From Paramoeba atlantica (taxonomy: Eukaryota; Discosea), in NCBI GenBank assembly GCA_977017575.1, contig CDRNVI010000011.1, positions 62,001 through 126,000 of the forward strand: a DNA stretch of 64,000 nucleotides, read 5' to 3'. Position numbers and translations under genes: made by a program. Of the stretch, positions 1 to 10,367 are shown in pieces. Under the pieces are notes generated by a model. That model did no database searches. It was not told the DNA's origin and saw only the letters and a list, made by a program, of their open reading frames with translations. How positions within the stretch are numbered: position 1 is the first letter of the stretch; the number at the start of each line of letters is the position of its first letter.

Positions 1-69
1 GTCGTAGTTTCCTCTTTTGTGTACCGTCATCTGTGCTGGAAAAAAGGAATAGAATCTCCTGCAAAGAAT

Positions 70-2025
70 ATGCCAGAGTTCACAGAAATATATATTTGGT
101 ATGCCTCGCATGGCGGAACTGCACGTCGCGTTGCCGTACAACTTGCTGAGAAAATGAAGGAGAACTTTAGAAGTTATTTTGTGTCTAAGCTATCTGAGGA
201 CTATACCCCGCCGGAGTGCAAAGTCCTATCGATTGAAAACTTTGATGTGGAATCTATGACCGGCTCCTCTGTGCTAATCGCTCCAAATACGAAGTCACAA
301 AACGGGTGCACTAATTCAGCATGTACGTGCCAGGAAAGCTCATCGAATGCGAGAACGGATCCTAATGCAACACCCAGATGTTCTGAACACGATTCCACAT
401 ATGAAGTTCACTCGCTGCGGTCGAAATCCCGTGTTACGTTTAACATATTTGTTGTCTCGACTTACGAAAATGGAGAAGCCCCTCCGACGGGGAAACTATT
501 TTATGAAGTGCTTACAGATGCCACGCGTGACTTTAGATTGCCGGCCAATGCATGGAATTCTACGTATTTCGCTGTATTCGGGTGTGGATCAAGAGTTTAC
601 GGAAACAATTACAACGCGTTTGCCAAGAAAGCATTTTCTATGCTTCCGAAGAAGGGTGCTCTACCACTACTCAGTGCTCCATTTCTTTCTGATGAAACAT
701 CTACCGATGAAGATGCACTGCAGTTTTTACGTGGGATTATGAATGCACTTGGAATTTCACAGCCTGTGGTTGGGAAATCTGACAGCTCACTACTAGACGT
801 AAATTCTCCTGTTGATGCAGAAACCGAAGACTCGGATGACAATGAAGAATACGAGGAACGAAAATCCTCTGAGTTGGACATTGAGGACATGGTGGGTGAG
901 AAGGAAACGTCGGAAATGATCAATCCAAGAATTCGAGCAGGATTAACCAAGCAAGGGTACTCACTCTTTGGTACGCACAGTGGTGTAAAACTCTGTCGAT
1001 GGACCAAATCAATGCTTCGCGGACGTGGGGGATGTTACAAGCACACGTTCTACGGAATCTCCTCCCTCTCGTGTATGGAGATGACTCCCTCGCTGGCATG
1101 TGCGAACAAATGTGTCTTTTGCTGGCGTCATCACACCAACCCGACCGCCCGAGAATGGAAATGGAAACACGACAAACCGAGCTTCCTGTTGGACAGTGCT
1201 CTACAGAATCATCGCCGTATGATTAAAATACTTAAAGGGGCACCAGGGGTAACGCCAGAGCGAATGCAACAAGCGATGAAAATTCGGCACTGCGCGTTGT
1301 CTCTCGTCGGGGAGCCCATTATTTACCCCGAGATTAACACGCTGGTGCAAATGATGCATGAAAATGGAATTAGCACTTTTATGGTAACGAATGCACAATT
1401 TCCTGACTGTATTGAACGCCTTACCCCAGTGACGCAACTGTATGTGTCGGTTGATGCCGGTAACAAAACCTCACTCAAGAAGATTGACCGCCCTATTTTC
1501 GAGGACTTTTGGGAGAGGTTTCTTAGCAGTCTTAAAATTTTAGCCGACAAAAAGCAGCGCACGGTATACCGATTGACTCTAGTCAAACAGTACAACACCC
1601 AGGAGCTTGGTGACTACGCCTCACTGGTGGCGGTCGGACGTCCAGATTTTATCGAGGTCAAGGGAGTGACTTATTGTGGGGACTCCGGAGCGGGTGGAGT
1701 ATCCATGGCAAACGTGCCTTATCACGAGGAGGTGATAGAATTCTGCAAGCTGCTGCAAGAGAAAATTGGGCAGAATTATCTTATTGCATGTGAGCATGAA
1801 CATTCCTGTTGTGTTTTGCTGGCCAAGCGGGAGTACTTGATAGAAGGCGTATGGCACACTTGGATTGATTATGACAAGTTTTATAATCTTGCGTTGGGGT
1901 CCGAACCGTTCACTTCTATGGACTACGCTGCCCCAACTCCGACTTGGGCCGTCTATGGGGCCTCTGAAAAAGGTTTTGATCCACTTGAAGTAAGACATCG
2001 AAGAAAGAAGAAGGTTTTGGAGTAA
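70..2025 (+). CDS. TYW1: tRNA wybutosine synthase TYW1 (flavodoxin + radical SAM)
   Basis: Predicted 651-aa 4-demethylwyosine synthase, which condenses pyruvate carbon onto 1-methylguanosine-37 of tRNA-Phe in the cytosol. An N-terminal flavodoxin-like domain (about residues 5-235, IYIWYASHGGTARRVAVQLA) is followed by an acidic linker (about 250-285) and a radical-SAM domain. The 4Fe-4S ligands C344, C348 and C351 form the spacing CxxxCxxC within ACANKCVFCW. The order flavodoxin-radical SAM is the eukaryotic TYW1 arrangement. I chose the ATG at 70; the frame is open further upstream but only with GTG. It lies at the window edge, so nothing is known of its upstream neighbour. The identification is firm because both domains and the cluster motif are present. 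Confidence 0.93.
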   Translation: MPEFTEIYIWYASHGGTARRVAVQLAEKMKENFRSYFVSKLSEDYTPPECKVLSIENFDVESMTGSSVLIAPNTKSQNGCTNSACTCQESSSNARTDPNATPRCSEHDSTYEVHSLRSKSRVTFNIFVVSTYENGEAPPTGKLFYEVLTDATRDFRLPANAWNSTYFAVFGCGSRVYGNNYNAFAKKAFSMLPKKGALPLLSAPFLSDETSTDEDALQFLRGIMNALGISQPVVGKSDSSLLDVNSPVDAETEDSDDNEEYEERKSSELDIEDMVGEKETSEMINPRIRAGLTKQGYSLFGTHSGVKLCRWTKSMLRGRGGCYKHTFYGISSLSCMEMTPSLACANKCVFCWRHHTNPTAREWKWKHDKPSFLLDSALQNHRRMIKILKGAPGVTPERMQQAMKIRHCALSLVGEPIIYPEINTLVQMMHENGISTFMVTNAQFPDCIERLTPVTQLYVSVDAGNKTSLKKIDRPIFEDFWERFLSSLKILADKKQRTVYRLTLVKQYNTQELGDYASLVAVGRPDFIEVKGVTYCGDSGAGGVSMANVPYHEEVIEFCKLLQEKIGQNYLIACEHEHSCCVLLAKREYLIEGVWHTWIDYDKFYNLALGSEPFTSMDYAAPTPTWAVYGASEKGFDPLEVRHRRKKKVLE

Positions 2026-2249
2026 AGTTTCGCAGAACCTATTGAAAGGATGCGCCCGAAGTTTTTAACGTCCGAATGTATTCTCATTTATTGCAGAGAC
2101 CTACTCTGATAATGATGCCGCTTAATTGAAATGCATACATGTACTTTTGTTGCATGCATGTATAAAATTCACATTAAATCGTTTGAAGTCTAATAACAGA
2201 ATGCACTAGGTACAAAGCTGTATAAAGACTTGACAAGAGAAATTAGGGA

Positions 2250-2272
2250 TCTGTTTTCTTGCACTATTTTAG
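2250..2272 (+). promoter_or_regulatory. Candidate trans-splice acceptor for the 2307 gene
   Basis: A T/C-rich stretch ending in TTTTAG (AG at 2271-2272) lies 34 bp before the ATG at 2307. In kinetoplastids the spliced leader joins at the first AG after such a tract. This is an inference from position and composition. Confidence 0.4.
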
Positions 2273-2306
2273 GTTATTAGCTTTACTCTATCCTCTCGCG
2301 AATCGC

Positions 2307-3965
2307 ATGTCAAGCTATTCACAATTTTTCCGACCACGCGATCCTCCACGACACACCCCGGAATACCAAAAACTACTCAAAGCACGGAGCACTAAAAATT
2401 TGGGCGTGAGGTTATTGGAGGCTGAAAAAACTGGCAGTTGGGAGACCTCCCTTAATGTTCTGCGCAATATGCAAAGGGGAAACCAAGACGTACGGGTTAC
2501 AGCATGGCACTACGCGCTTGTTATCGCTGCCTTACTCCGAGGCACCTCTCCTTCCACCCCAAATCGCATGCGAATGGGTGACATGTTACTGGAATATTCC
2601 AAGGAGGGTAACCTCCCTCGAGGCCAGTCCCTTTACCGCACGCTATTTGCGGGTTACCTGGACAGCGAGGATCCACTGGGAGCACTCCGTGTATTGGAGC
2701 TCAGTCGTAAGGAGAACAGTCCGTTCAAAACGAAGAAGCTACCCGTCGTGCTCAGGAGATTGTTTCACAACCTTGCGGTGAGCGGAGAGTGGGAACGCGC
2801 GCTGGGGGTGTTCGCACAGGAAAGGTTACAGAGTTCGGATGCAGCCGTGCGGCAAGGGTTGGTACTGGCATACGCCCATGCGGGACAATGGGAGTATGCT
2901 CTTTGTGGGAGGAATGAATACGTAAAGGACATAGAGTCCAGTAAAACGCCATTCGAGATTTCGGAGGAATGTGTGGGTGTGTGCGAGATGGACCTTCACC
3001 TTGCGCACGCGTTGTCGATACAAGGTAGATGGCATATTGCCATGAATATCCTATCTCGCCGGAAGGGGTATATGGCTTTTCCTGATGAATCTTTTCCTGA
3101 TCGACGAGAAAGAATGAGAAGAATGATCTCGGGAACTGTCTCATATTGCCTACAACATTTGGGGTCTAAAAATCTTTGGAAAGAGTGCTTACAATTAACA
3201 ACTAAGTTATTTTTATCGCATTGGAGGACTGTATTTATCTCTTCTGAGTGGGAAAAGATTCATACTGCCGTCTTAGTCTGCACGGAACACGCCGGGGCAT
3301 GGAGACAAACGTTGCGCTACTTTTTAGATTTTTGTGAGAATTATGAGTCTCCTAGTCACGCTGCACGTGTGGCATTATCTCGATCGTGGCTTGAAGCTGG
3401 AAACGAGAGAGCGTCCCGTAACATACTTGGTGTACAATCCTTTATTAATGCAAGCGAACCAAAACAACATACGAATTCACATCTACCTGTGAGTACTATA
3501 AGGAAACATAACGCACTATTTAACGTGGATCTTTTATCTGATTGTGGAAACGACCGTCTAGACTCAACTTCACTCCCTGTCAATGAGTTTCAGATTCGAC
3601 ATGTGGCTAAATCACCGGAACATACTCCTGAATCTGATATGGGCACTTTGAGCAACACGCATGTCCCCAGGTCGCTGAGAAATCTATCTCATTATCGCAG
3701 TGAGAATTCTCTGTCCGACTCTGGTCGTACATTTCGATCTGGTGTCCAGGGGCTGCGACCCCCTCCCACAGGAATTCATGATTATGCTTCGGGTTGGACG
3801 TACTGGCGGCGGCAAGGTGAGCCCGTACACTATGGGATGCGGAACAAGTATGCGTACAATTTGTCATCCAAGTTTAAGCTCTTTCCGTTGGATAAAAAGA
3901 ACAGATCGTGGTCCGCTTGTTCCCCTCGATCGATGGGACGGCACCATCTACGAGCTGTGTATTGA
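2307..3965 (+). CDS. Helical-repeat (PPR-like) protein, probably mitochondrial
   Basis: Predicted 552-aa protein. The N-terminal two thirds contain repeated helical pairs with PPR-like spacing, such as GSWETSLNVLRNMQRG, GALRVLELSRK, GEWERALGVFAQERL and GRWHIAMNILSRR. The C-terminal third is low-complexity and Ser/Asn-rich, ending in basic segments. PPR proteins normally bind organellar RNA or sit in mitoribosomes, so a mitochondrial RNA role is likely but not shown. I preferred the ATG at 2307 because a pyrimidine tract and AG end at 2272, after an alternative TTG. No exact family member is recognised. Confidence 0.65.
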   Translation: MSSYSQFFRPRDPPRHTPEYQKLLKARSTKNLGVRLLEAEKTGSWETSLNVLRNMQRGNQDVRVTAWHYALVIAALLRGTSPSTPNRMRMGDMLLEYSKEGNLPRGQSLYRTLFAGYLDSEDPLGALRVLELSRKENSPFKTKKLPVVLRRLFHNLAVSGEWERALGVFAQERLQSSDAAVRQGLVLAYAHAGQWEYALCGRNEYVKDIESSKTPFEISEECVGVCEMDLHLAHALSIQGRWHIAMNILSRRKGYMAFPDESFPDRRERMRRMISGTVSYCLQHLGSKNLWKECLQLTTKLFLSHWRTVFISSEWEKIHTAVLVCTEHAGAWRQTLRYFLDFCENYESPSHAARVALSRSWLEAGNERASRNILGVQSFINASEPKQHTNSHLPVSTIRKHNALFNVDLLSDCGNDRLDSTSLPVNEFQIRHVAKSPEHTPESDMGTLSNTHVPRSLRNLSHYRSENSLSDSGRTFRSGVQGLRPPPTGIHDYASGWTYWRRQGEPVHYGMRNKYAYNLSSKFKLFPLDKKNRSWSACSPRSMGRHHLRAVY

Positions 3966-4184
3966 TTGGCAAAATTTTATAAATAATGGCGAAAACTTGA
4001 AGTGACCTATCGTTCGACCTACCTGCGAAACAAAGTGAAAAAAGTTATTTGTTTGATACGTTCTTACCCTTTTTGACCCACTTTTACTGTAAAAGTTTTA
4101 CTTTTCAATATTTTTCTTGCCTATATTTAGTCAGCGTTGTGCGTAACATTTTTTTAATATATTTATCATTGCGCTGCGCGTTCT

Positions 4185-4210
4185 TTTTACCTCTTCCCGT
4201 TGCTTGCCAG
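4185..4210 (+). promoter_or_regulatory. Candidate trans-splice acceptor for the PDE12-like gene
   Basis: A run of T and C (CTTTTTACCTCTTCCCGTTG) ends in GCCAG, with AG at 4209-4210, 33 bp before the first ATG at 4243. It is a textbook pyrimidine-tract acceptor for trans-splicing; use is inferred. Confidence 0.5.
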
Positions 4211-4242
4211 TTGCATTTGCATACAATTCGAGATCTCTTCAC

Positions 4243-6447
4243 ATGCGGCATTCTATTCCCGCTAATATGAAGATGAAATATTGGCCGATGTTCGTCGACA
4301 ATATCGTAGATGATCAAACAAAAGATTCATGTATCTCTATAGAACTTCCCCTCGAAAATAGGAAGGCGAAATATCTCCGTCGCGAACCGCAGGAACCTGT
4401 TTCAAAAACCTTTGAGCGGATTCGGCTACTTTTTTACAAGGAGAATACAAAAGCTGAAAGTGTGGAGTGCAAAAAAGATAATCAAGACGTGGCATCTGGA
4501 CGTCACAAGAAAAATATAAAAGGCGCGCACGTGAAAAGCGACAAAGACAATCGACTACTTCAGTGTCCCTCGGCTCACGTTTTTCTTCCCGACGAAACTA
4601 CCGAGATCTCGGTTGAGACACACAATCAGGAGGCCTTTGCAGATAGAAATGTTCTTAAAGTCGGGGATTGGTGCTGGCGCGTTCGCTGTAAGGTACCCTG
4701 CGTGAAGAGTTTTATCCCTCCTTCCCGCCTCATAGTGGGATGCCCATGTCTTCCTTTGATTGCCAATAGTTTGAACGTGACGGATCCGAATGTTGACTTG
4801 ACGTGGTCGTGGTCACTGGCAGCTAAAAAACAAAGCGAATCGGATAAAAAAGGCTTCGTGCAGGAATCCAAATATGTTGGGGACAAAGTTAAGAAATCTG
4901 TTCAGCAAAGTGGTCAAGATACCAATCAAGAAGAACATGTTTTATCAGATACTATGGTATATGTACCCACGGAGATTTGTGAAGGTAGTCCTTTAAAGAT
5001 TACGGTTTCGGACCCCAGAGGCCATACAATAACTAAAATTACACCTGTTGTGCGCAGTCCCCCGCATGAAAAACGGCTGTTCAAGTCACTTGTTCCACTT
5101 TCAGGAAAAAGCCTTGAAAAAGGCACGTACTTCCCGGACTTTCGTGTTGTCACGTACAACGTACTTCACGACTCCTACGCAAGCAGCGATTATGCACGAA
5201 CTGTCCTGTATCCTCACGTGAGCGATAGGAATATTGAGTACAGCAATCGTGAGCTTCGCTTGGGACAAGAGATTATTTCTTACTCAAGCGATGTCATCGC
5301 CCTTCAGGAGATGGGCCGTTCCACTTTTTCGAATTACTTTCGACCTTTGTTTCGATCTCTCGGCTACGAAGGCACACACGAGAGTAAAACACTTCCCCCG
5401 CGTCCAGCACTACCCTATCAAAAACTAGAATCCTCTACTCGACAGCTTATGGATGACGGCTGCGCCTTATTATGGAATAAATCGAAGTTCGATTTTATTG
5501 AAAGGGTCACTGTGCCTCTTACAATAGACTTCTTTGATCATACCGCTGTACAGGGTGACCCTCAATGGGAGCGCATCTTACGTCTTATACACACTCACCC
5601 TCGAGTTTTAAAGGCGTTGAGGAATGTCACAACGTGTGCTCTTTTCGTATGTCTACGCTGCAAGGAGTCTCAACTTGAAAACAGACAAGCCACAACTCAG
5701 AACACCGATGTCATGTCGGTTGAAGCCAAGTCGGAGTCTGGAAATCATCCTACGGAGATAATCCTTGCCAATACCCATTTGTTCTGGCATCCTTACGCTA
5801 CGCACATTCGTGCTTTGCAGGCCTACATGGTAGCATACATCATCTCCCAGCTTCGGGAATCTAGATTAGATTATTTGCGGAAGAACTCGTCAAATGCGAC
5901 AACTCCACGCGTTGGCATTGTGCTTTGTGGGGACATGAATAACCCCCCGGACGGGATTGTACACACACTTCTCACCGAAGGGCGTGTGAGTGCAGAGCAT
6001 ACAGACTGGTGTGATTCACTGATCTTCGACTGGGACAAAACGAAAGGTGGGCTAGCCTCCTTAGAAGAAATCGATTTGGACTCCAACCAGAAAGTAAACG
6101 GCGAGTCGAAAGAAATTTCGACAACAATTGAATGTGATGACAATGCAGCTACTTCCAATGGCAAGAAGGAAACCGATCTGTTCCAACTGGACCTTCATCT
6201 CCCGGATGTCCTACCTGCTCTGCGCGATAGTTGTGAACACTGGGGACCCTATGTCTTCACGAATTATACTCCTAGCTTTAAAGCCAGATTAGATTATATT
6301 TTTCATTCATCGAATGAGTTAGAGCGAATTTCTACTTTGGACAATCCAGATGACGCTAAACTGTCTTGCCAACTTGGACTACCGAACGATATTTTTCCCT
6401 CAGATCATATTGCCGTATGCTCGGATTTCAGATGGACTGCTCACTAA
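4243..6447 (+). CDS. PDE12-like 2',5'-phosphodiesterase / deadenylase (EEP superfamily)
   Basis: Predicted 734-aa endonuclease/exonuclease/phosphatase-fold protein. The EEP domain spans about residues 298-734. It carries the metal and catalytic motifs VVTYNVLHD, DVIALQEM (Glu ligand), LCGDMNNP and the C-terminal SDHIAV. A Pro/Tyr-rich stretch, LYPHVSDRNIEYSNRELRLG, before the LQEM motif matches the arrangement in PDE12 rather than CCR4 or nocturnin. The first 300 residues, with Lys-rich and beta-rich segments, resemble the PDE12 N-terminal region in position only. PDE12 degrades 2-5A and trims mitochondrial poly(A). Angel/CCR4-type deadenylase is the alternative. A later in-frame ATG at 4267 is possible. 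Confidence 0.72.
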   Translation: MRHSIPANMKMKYWPMFVDNIVDDQTKDSCISIELPLENRKAKYLRREPQEPVSKTFERIRLLFYKENTKAESVECKKDNQDVASGRHKKNIKGAHVKSDKDNRLLQCPSAHVFLPDETTEISVETHNQEAFADRNVLKVGDWCWRVRCKVPCVKSFIPPSRLIVGCPCLPLIANSLNVTDPNVDLTWSWSLAAKKQSESDKKGFVQESKYVGDKVKKSVQQSGQDTNQEEHVLSDTMVYVPTEICEGSPLKITVSDPRGHTITKITPVVRSPPHEKRLFKSLVPLSGKSLEKGTYFPDFRVVTYNVLHDSYASSDYARTVLYPHVSDRNIEYSNRELRLGQEIISYSSDVIALQEMGRSTFSNYFRPLFRSLGYEGTHESKTLPPRPALPYQKLESSTRQLMDDGCALLWNKSKFDFIERVTVPLTIDFFDHTAVQGDPQWERILRLIHTHPRVLKALRNVTTCALFVCLRCKESQLENRQATTQNTDVMSVEAKSESGNHPTEIILANTHLFWHPYATHIRALQAYMVAYIISQLRESRLDYLRKNSSNATTPRVGIVLCGDMNNPPDGIVHTLLTEGRVSAEHTDWCDSLIFDWDKTKGGLASLEEIDLDSNQKVNGESKEISTTIECDDNAATSNGKKETDLFQLDLHLPDVLPALRDSCEHWGPYVFTNYTPSFKARLDYIFHSSNELERISTLDNPDDAKLSCQLGLPNDIFPSDHIAVCSDFRWTAH

Positions 6448-6904
6448 AAAAACGTACACTTGTCTTAAAAACGCAACTTCTGCGCTACTCATTCGATACA
6501 AAACCAGTCACATTCCATCTTTCCAGGGTTCGAGGTGAACATTCTGTGAGATAGATTTAAAAAAAGATAGATGAAAGAAAAAAAGATTGATTTAAAAAAA
6601 GACGAACGGGGTGTGCTTGTTGCATTAAAATAATTTAATGGGAATTTATATGGGAAGCACCCATAGTACAGTATACTACTCACAATACAGTACAGTATAC
6701 CCCCTTCCCCAGTAATAGAATCGATTTTAGACCAAAATGGCCAAATCCTTGTTATGTACATGTGGGAGTTTATGTGACACTGGATATCCAATGTATCGTC
6801 TCGACTTCAGATCTAATCATTTCTTCTTAGAAAATGCACGCACGTCTATGACTGTTAGTATTTGAGAAAGTATTGCGTACAAAAACCTAAATCGTAGCAA
6901 TCGA
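6448..6904 (+). other. Intergenic, AT-rich, with a dispersed C-tract repeat end
   Basis: No gene is seen. Tandem ACAGTATAC motifs (about 6667-6700) run into a C-rich stretch ending CCCCAGTAA near 6715. That end resembles the termini of repeats at 15493 and 20691. The last 60 bp supply the leader of the small gene at 6905. Confidence 0.4.
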
Positions 6905-7240
6905 ATGTTGAATTCACCTGGAACATCGAACCGTCTTAGTGAGCACGAGTCATACGATAATTTGGTAAAAGAATTTAAAGGAGCCTTCGATGACTTAGAG
7001 CTTCTTCGTGTGCACAGTGAGGTATCTGTACTGCGCGCACAAGCTCGAAAGTATCAGCGTGAGCTAACTTTGATTGCAGGAGACATATTGGATTTGCAAG
7101 AAATGGTAATAGAAATGCGCGAAATTTCCTCTTCTCCTTTGCAAGCAGTCCATAGTGATTCTGGCAACAGCGTACAAGTAAGATCAAATATGGGCGAGGA
7201 ATTACTTATGACTCCACATACTGGTTCTCAAATCAGTTGA
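6905..7240 (+). CDS. Small coiled-coil protein, unknown function
   Basis: Predicted 111-aa protein starting at an ATG. Residues about 15-80 form a continuous predicted helix with heptad-like hydrophobics (LVKEFKGAFDDLELLRVHSE, then LTLIAGDILDLQEMVIEMRE). The tail is Ser/Gly-rich. No catalytic motif, signal peptide or membrane segment is seen. It sits between the PDE12-like and Rpn2 genes in the same orientation. Small coiled-coil subunits of trafficking, kinetochore or flagellar complexes look like this, but no assignment can be made. It is judged real because it is ATG-started, gene-sized and not overlapped by a better frame. Confidence 0.55.
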   Translation: MLNSPGTSNRLSEHESYDNLVKEFKGAFDDLELLRVHSEVSVLRAQARKYQRELTLIAGDILDLQEMVIEMREISSSPLQAVHSDSGNSVQVRSNMGEELLMTPHTGSQIS

Positions 7241-7415
7241 CAAAAAAGAAATTATATAAATAGCATACATTTTGAACAATTTATGTTCAACATAAATTTT
7301 CTTCTATTCTACACCGTACAGTGTATTTCAATTTCAAGAGCTTGGCTTCCGTGCACTTACAGTATTTAGTTTTACGCTTTGCTTTCACTATCAGAGACCT
7401 ATTCGTCTATTATAT

Positions 7416-7440
7416 CTTTTATTAACTTAATTTTCTTAAG
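7416..7440 (+). promoter_or_regulatory. Candidate trans-splice acceptor for Rpn2
   Basis: A T-rich tract ends in TTTTCTTAAG with AG at 7439-7440, nine bases before the Rpn2 ATG at 7449. This would give a very short 5' UTR. Inferred from sequence pattern. Confidence 0.4.
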
Positions 7441-7448
7441 AAGAATCC

Positions 7449-10367
7449 ATGTTATCTTCATGTGTAGGATTGAGTTGTCTGCTTCGTGACGAAGATCCTG
7501 CCACGAAACTATTTGCTCTTCAACGACTTATTAGTGGTTCCGACACGTTCTGGCCTGAAATGGTTGAGCTACTTCCCTTGCTTGATGAGTACGCTTCGAG
7601 CACTAGCTATCCGGATCACTTACGAAAACTAGCGGCATTAGCTGTTTCTAAAGTTTACTATTACACGGGTTCTACTGAAAAAAGTGCGACTTACGCTCTT
7701 CGTGCTGTTCCTTGTTTCAATTTCCAGGAGAAAAGCGAGTTTACTGAGAAGGTTGTACATGAAAATGTGCGTCAATACATTGCGCAACGTCAAGCCGCCC
7801 CTGAAACAATTCCACTCGACCTCGAAGCTTTCTTTTCCGAAATTTTTCATTCTTGGAGCTCCCGATCCACCGTGTTCACGATAGAAAATCTGTTCGGACT
7901 TGCAGTATCATCACAGCGCCTCGATCTTCTTCAAGCACTACTTGGAGATCATTTGCGTAGAACAGGGAACATGACCATCTTGAAAACATGTGCTGAAATA
8001 GCGAATACACACGCCCCGAGCCTCACGTTTCGAAGTGAGGTCATTCGCACGCTAGCTCACATGTACCGCACGGACACCAATCAACGCGATCTGTTTCCTC
8101 TTCTGCAGTGTCTCATATTCTTAAAGGAGACCTCTGCCGTAGCAGAGTTACTGTCTTACCTATTTGAATCTCATGAATCCTCGAAAAAAGTTATCGCAAT
8201 GCAACTTGCATTCCAGATTTCTGAGCTTTGCAAACAGGAATTTACATCTTCGATCATTGTAGACCTTGAAAAAATCATTGAAAATGATATGAGTAAAGGC
8301 GAAAAGTACGCCAAACTTTTGCGTATTTTACGAGGAAGAGCTAGTTCTGACTTGTATCTACAGTTTCTGAGTGAAAAGAACACTGCGGATGTTGGCATTC
8401 TTGTAGCCGCCAAGAAACAGGCCGACGGAAGTAATAGTGTTACACACAACGCTGTGGTCCTCGCACACGCCATGATGTATTGTGGAACCACTGTGGACAA
8501 ATTTCTACGAGATAATCTCACTTGGCTCGCGAAAAGTTCTAATTGGGCAAAGTTTGCCGCAACGGCGAGCGTAGGGATTGTCCACAGAGGCAATATTGGT
8601 CAAGGGATGAAAATACTGGGTCCCTACCTTCCTAAAGCCGCGATTAAAAGTCCTTACCAGGAAGGCGGCGCTCTTCTTGGTCTGGGATTGATATCTGCCC
8701 CGCTGGGCGTCTTTGCGAGCATTCAATCCGAACCGGAAAAAGAGACAGACACAGTTGAGTATCTCTCCAACGCGTTACGAAACTACTCCAGTTTTGAGCC
8801 TGTCATACACGGCGCGGCGCTGGGTCTGGGCTTAACTGCCATGGGTTCCTTTAGTACCGAGCTCTCGGACGTTCTTCTCGCGCTCCTGGGAAGCAGTGAT
8901 GCGGTTGCTGGAGAGGGTTGTGCAATTGCTTGTGGGCTCGTCATGCTTGGCAGTGCCCACACGGAGACCGCCACAACTCTACTCACAATTGCACGCGAAA
9001 AAGACCAAAAAGAAAAAGTAATACGCGGATGTTCCATGTCTGTTGCGCTGGTGATGTTTGGCCAGGAGGAGCGAGCCTTGACGTGGGCTGAGCAGCTCCT
9101 CGTTGATCGCGACCACTGGGTGCGAATGGGGGGCTGTATGACGCTCGCACTCGCGTTTGCTGGAACAGGGAACATGGAGCATATCCAGCGTCTCCTTCGC
9201 TGTAGTATCTCTGAAACCTCCAATGATGTGCGCCGTACCGCTTTGATTTGCGTTGGTTTTCTTACGCTGCGCGATCCCGGAGTCACGTGCCGAGTCCTTG
9301 GCATCCTCCAGGATAGTTACAACCCTCACGTGCGTTATGGTATTGCGCTCGCTGTGGGCATCGCGGCCGCCGGAAGCGGGCACTCAGAATCTGTAAAGCT
9401 ACTTTTCAACATGACCAACGACACTTGTGATTTTGTCCGCCAGGGAGCCACCCTGGCTCTCTCCATGGTACTTGTGCAAAAATCCAGTGCATTGTGCGAA
9501 ATGAATGCGGAAGGCGTTAAGGGTGTCTCCAAAAATCCGGTGGAAGACTTTCGCACTCTTCTTTCGTCGCGTGTAAATGACCGACACGTAGACACGTGCA
9601 CGAAATTCGGAAGCATTATCGCTCTGGGGATTATTGATGCAGGAGGGCGGAATGCTACTTTTCGTGTGGTAAAGGAGGGGCACATGCTGACAAAATCGAT
9701 AGTGGCTTTGTTTCTCTTCTCGCAATATTGGTTTTGGTTTCCGAATCTGTTATTTCTCTCCCAAGCCATGTTGCCTACATGTTTCATTGGAGTAGATTCT
9801 GATTTAAAGGTTCCTGATTACACAATGCAGTCTAATGCTCCACCTTCTCGTTTCGCTCCTCCGAAATCACTAAAGACACAAAAAAAGAAGGAGAAGCAAC
9901 GGCATAAAGAGGTGCAGCTCTCTATCTCCAAGAAGAAAATAGTGCAGGATGAGCAATCGAACGACACCATAGATAGCCTAAAAGGGAAGCAGGATTCAAC
10001 TTCTATGGAAGTGGATGAAAAGGCTGAAGCCGTAGTACCCAGTTCTAGTCAACATTCAAAAGCTACAAAAGAAAGCATGGAGGTCGATCATCCAACCATA
10101 GAAAACGATAAAAACGTCGAAGAAGTCGATTCTGTCAAGCATTCGGGAGCAAATATAGAACCTACGTATGAAATATTGCACAACCCCGCGCGCGTTCTGC
10201 CTGAGCAGTTTGCGTTACTTGACTTCAGTCTGCATGACAAATATGAACCGATACAAAGTAATATTACTGGCATCTGTATGTTAGTAGAAAAGAGTTCTGA
10301 AGGAAATACAGAAGTAGTGGGTCACAAGTCCGCCGATACTAGCAATTCTCTTACTACGACAGAGTAG
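7449..10367 (+). CDS. RPN2: 26S proteasome regulatory subunit Rpn2 (PSMD1)
   Basis: Predicted 972-aa non-ATPase subunit of the 19S regulatory particle base, close to the 945-953 aa of yeast and human homologues. Rpn2 scaffolds the lid and binds the ubiquitin receptor Rpn13. The N-terminal half is an alpha-solenoid. From about residue 390 to 740 there are proteasome/cyclosome repeats with alternating small residues, such as GGALLGLGLISAPLG, HGAALGLGLTAMGS, GEGCAIACGLVMLG and YGIALAVGIAAAGSG. A Lys/Glu-rich insert follows (about 800-890), as is usual in this family, then a conserved end region (NPARVLPEQFALLDF). With proteasome alpha-2 at 28417 it gives two proteasome genes in one co-oriented array. 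Confidence 0.95.
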   Translation: MLSSCVGLSCLLRDEDPATKLFALQRLISGSDTFWPEMVELLPLLDEYASSTSYPDHLRKLAALAVSKVYYYTGSTEKSATYALRAVPCFNFQEKSEFTEKVVHENVRQYIAQRQAAPETIPLDLEAFFSEIFHSWSSRSTVFTIENLFGLAVSSQRLDLLQALLGDHLRRTGNMTILKTCAEIANTHAPSLTFRSEVIRTLAHMYRTDTNQRDLFPLLQCLIFLKETSAVAELLSYLFESHESSKKVIAMQLAFQISELCKQEFTSSIIVDLEKIIENDMSKGEKYAKLLRILRGRASSDLYLQFLSEKNTADVGILVAAKKQADGSNSVTHNAVVLAHAMMYCGTTVDKFLRDNLTWLAKSSNWAKFAATASVGIVHRGNIGQGMKILGPYLPKAAIKSPYQEGGALLGLGLISAPLGVFASIQSEPEKETDTVEYLSNALRNYSSFEPVIHGAALGLGLTAMGSFSTELSDVLLALLGSSDAVAGEGCAIACGLVMLGSAHTETATTLLTIAREKDQKEKVIRGCSMSVALVMFGQEERALTWAEQLLVDRDHWVRMGGCMTLALAFAGTGNMEHIQRLLRCSISETSNDVRRTALICVGFLTLRDPGVTCRVLGILQDSYNPHVRYGIALAVGIAAAGSGHSESVKLLFNMTNDTCDFVRQGATLALSMVLVQKSSALCEMNAEGVKGVSKNPVEDFRTLLSSRVNDRHVDTCTKFGSIIALGIIDAGGRNATFRVVKEGHMLTKSIVALFLFSQYWFWFPNLLFLSQAMLPTCFIGVDSDLKVPDYTMQSNAPPSRFAPPKSLKTQKKKEKQRHKEVQLSISKKKIVQDEQSNDTIDSLKGKQDSTSMEVDEKAEAVVPSSSQHSKATKESMEVDHPTIENDKNVEEVDSVKHSGANIEPTYEILHNPARVLPEQFALLDFSLHDKYEPIQSNITGICMLVEKSSEGNTEVVGHKSADTSNSLTTTE

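Noticed and set aside
6529-6540. GGTTCGAGG, similar to a tRNA B box
   Set aside because: No A box, acceptor stem or anticodon arm could be found around it.
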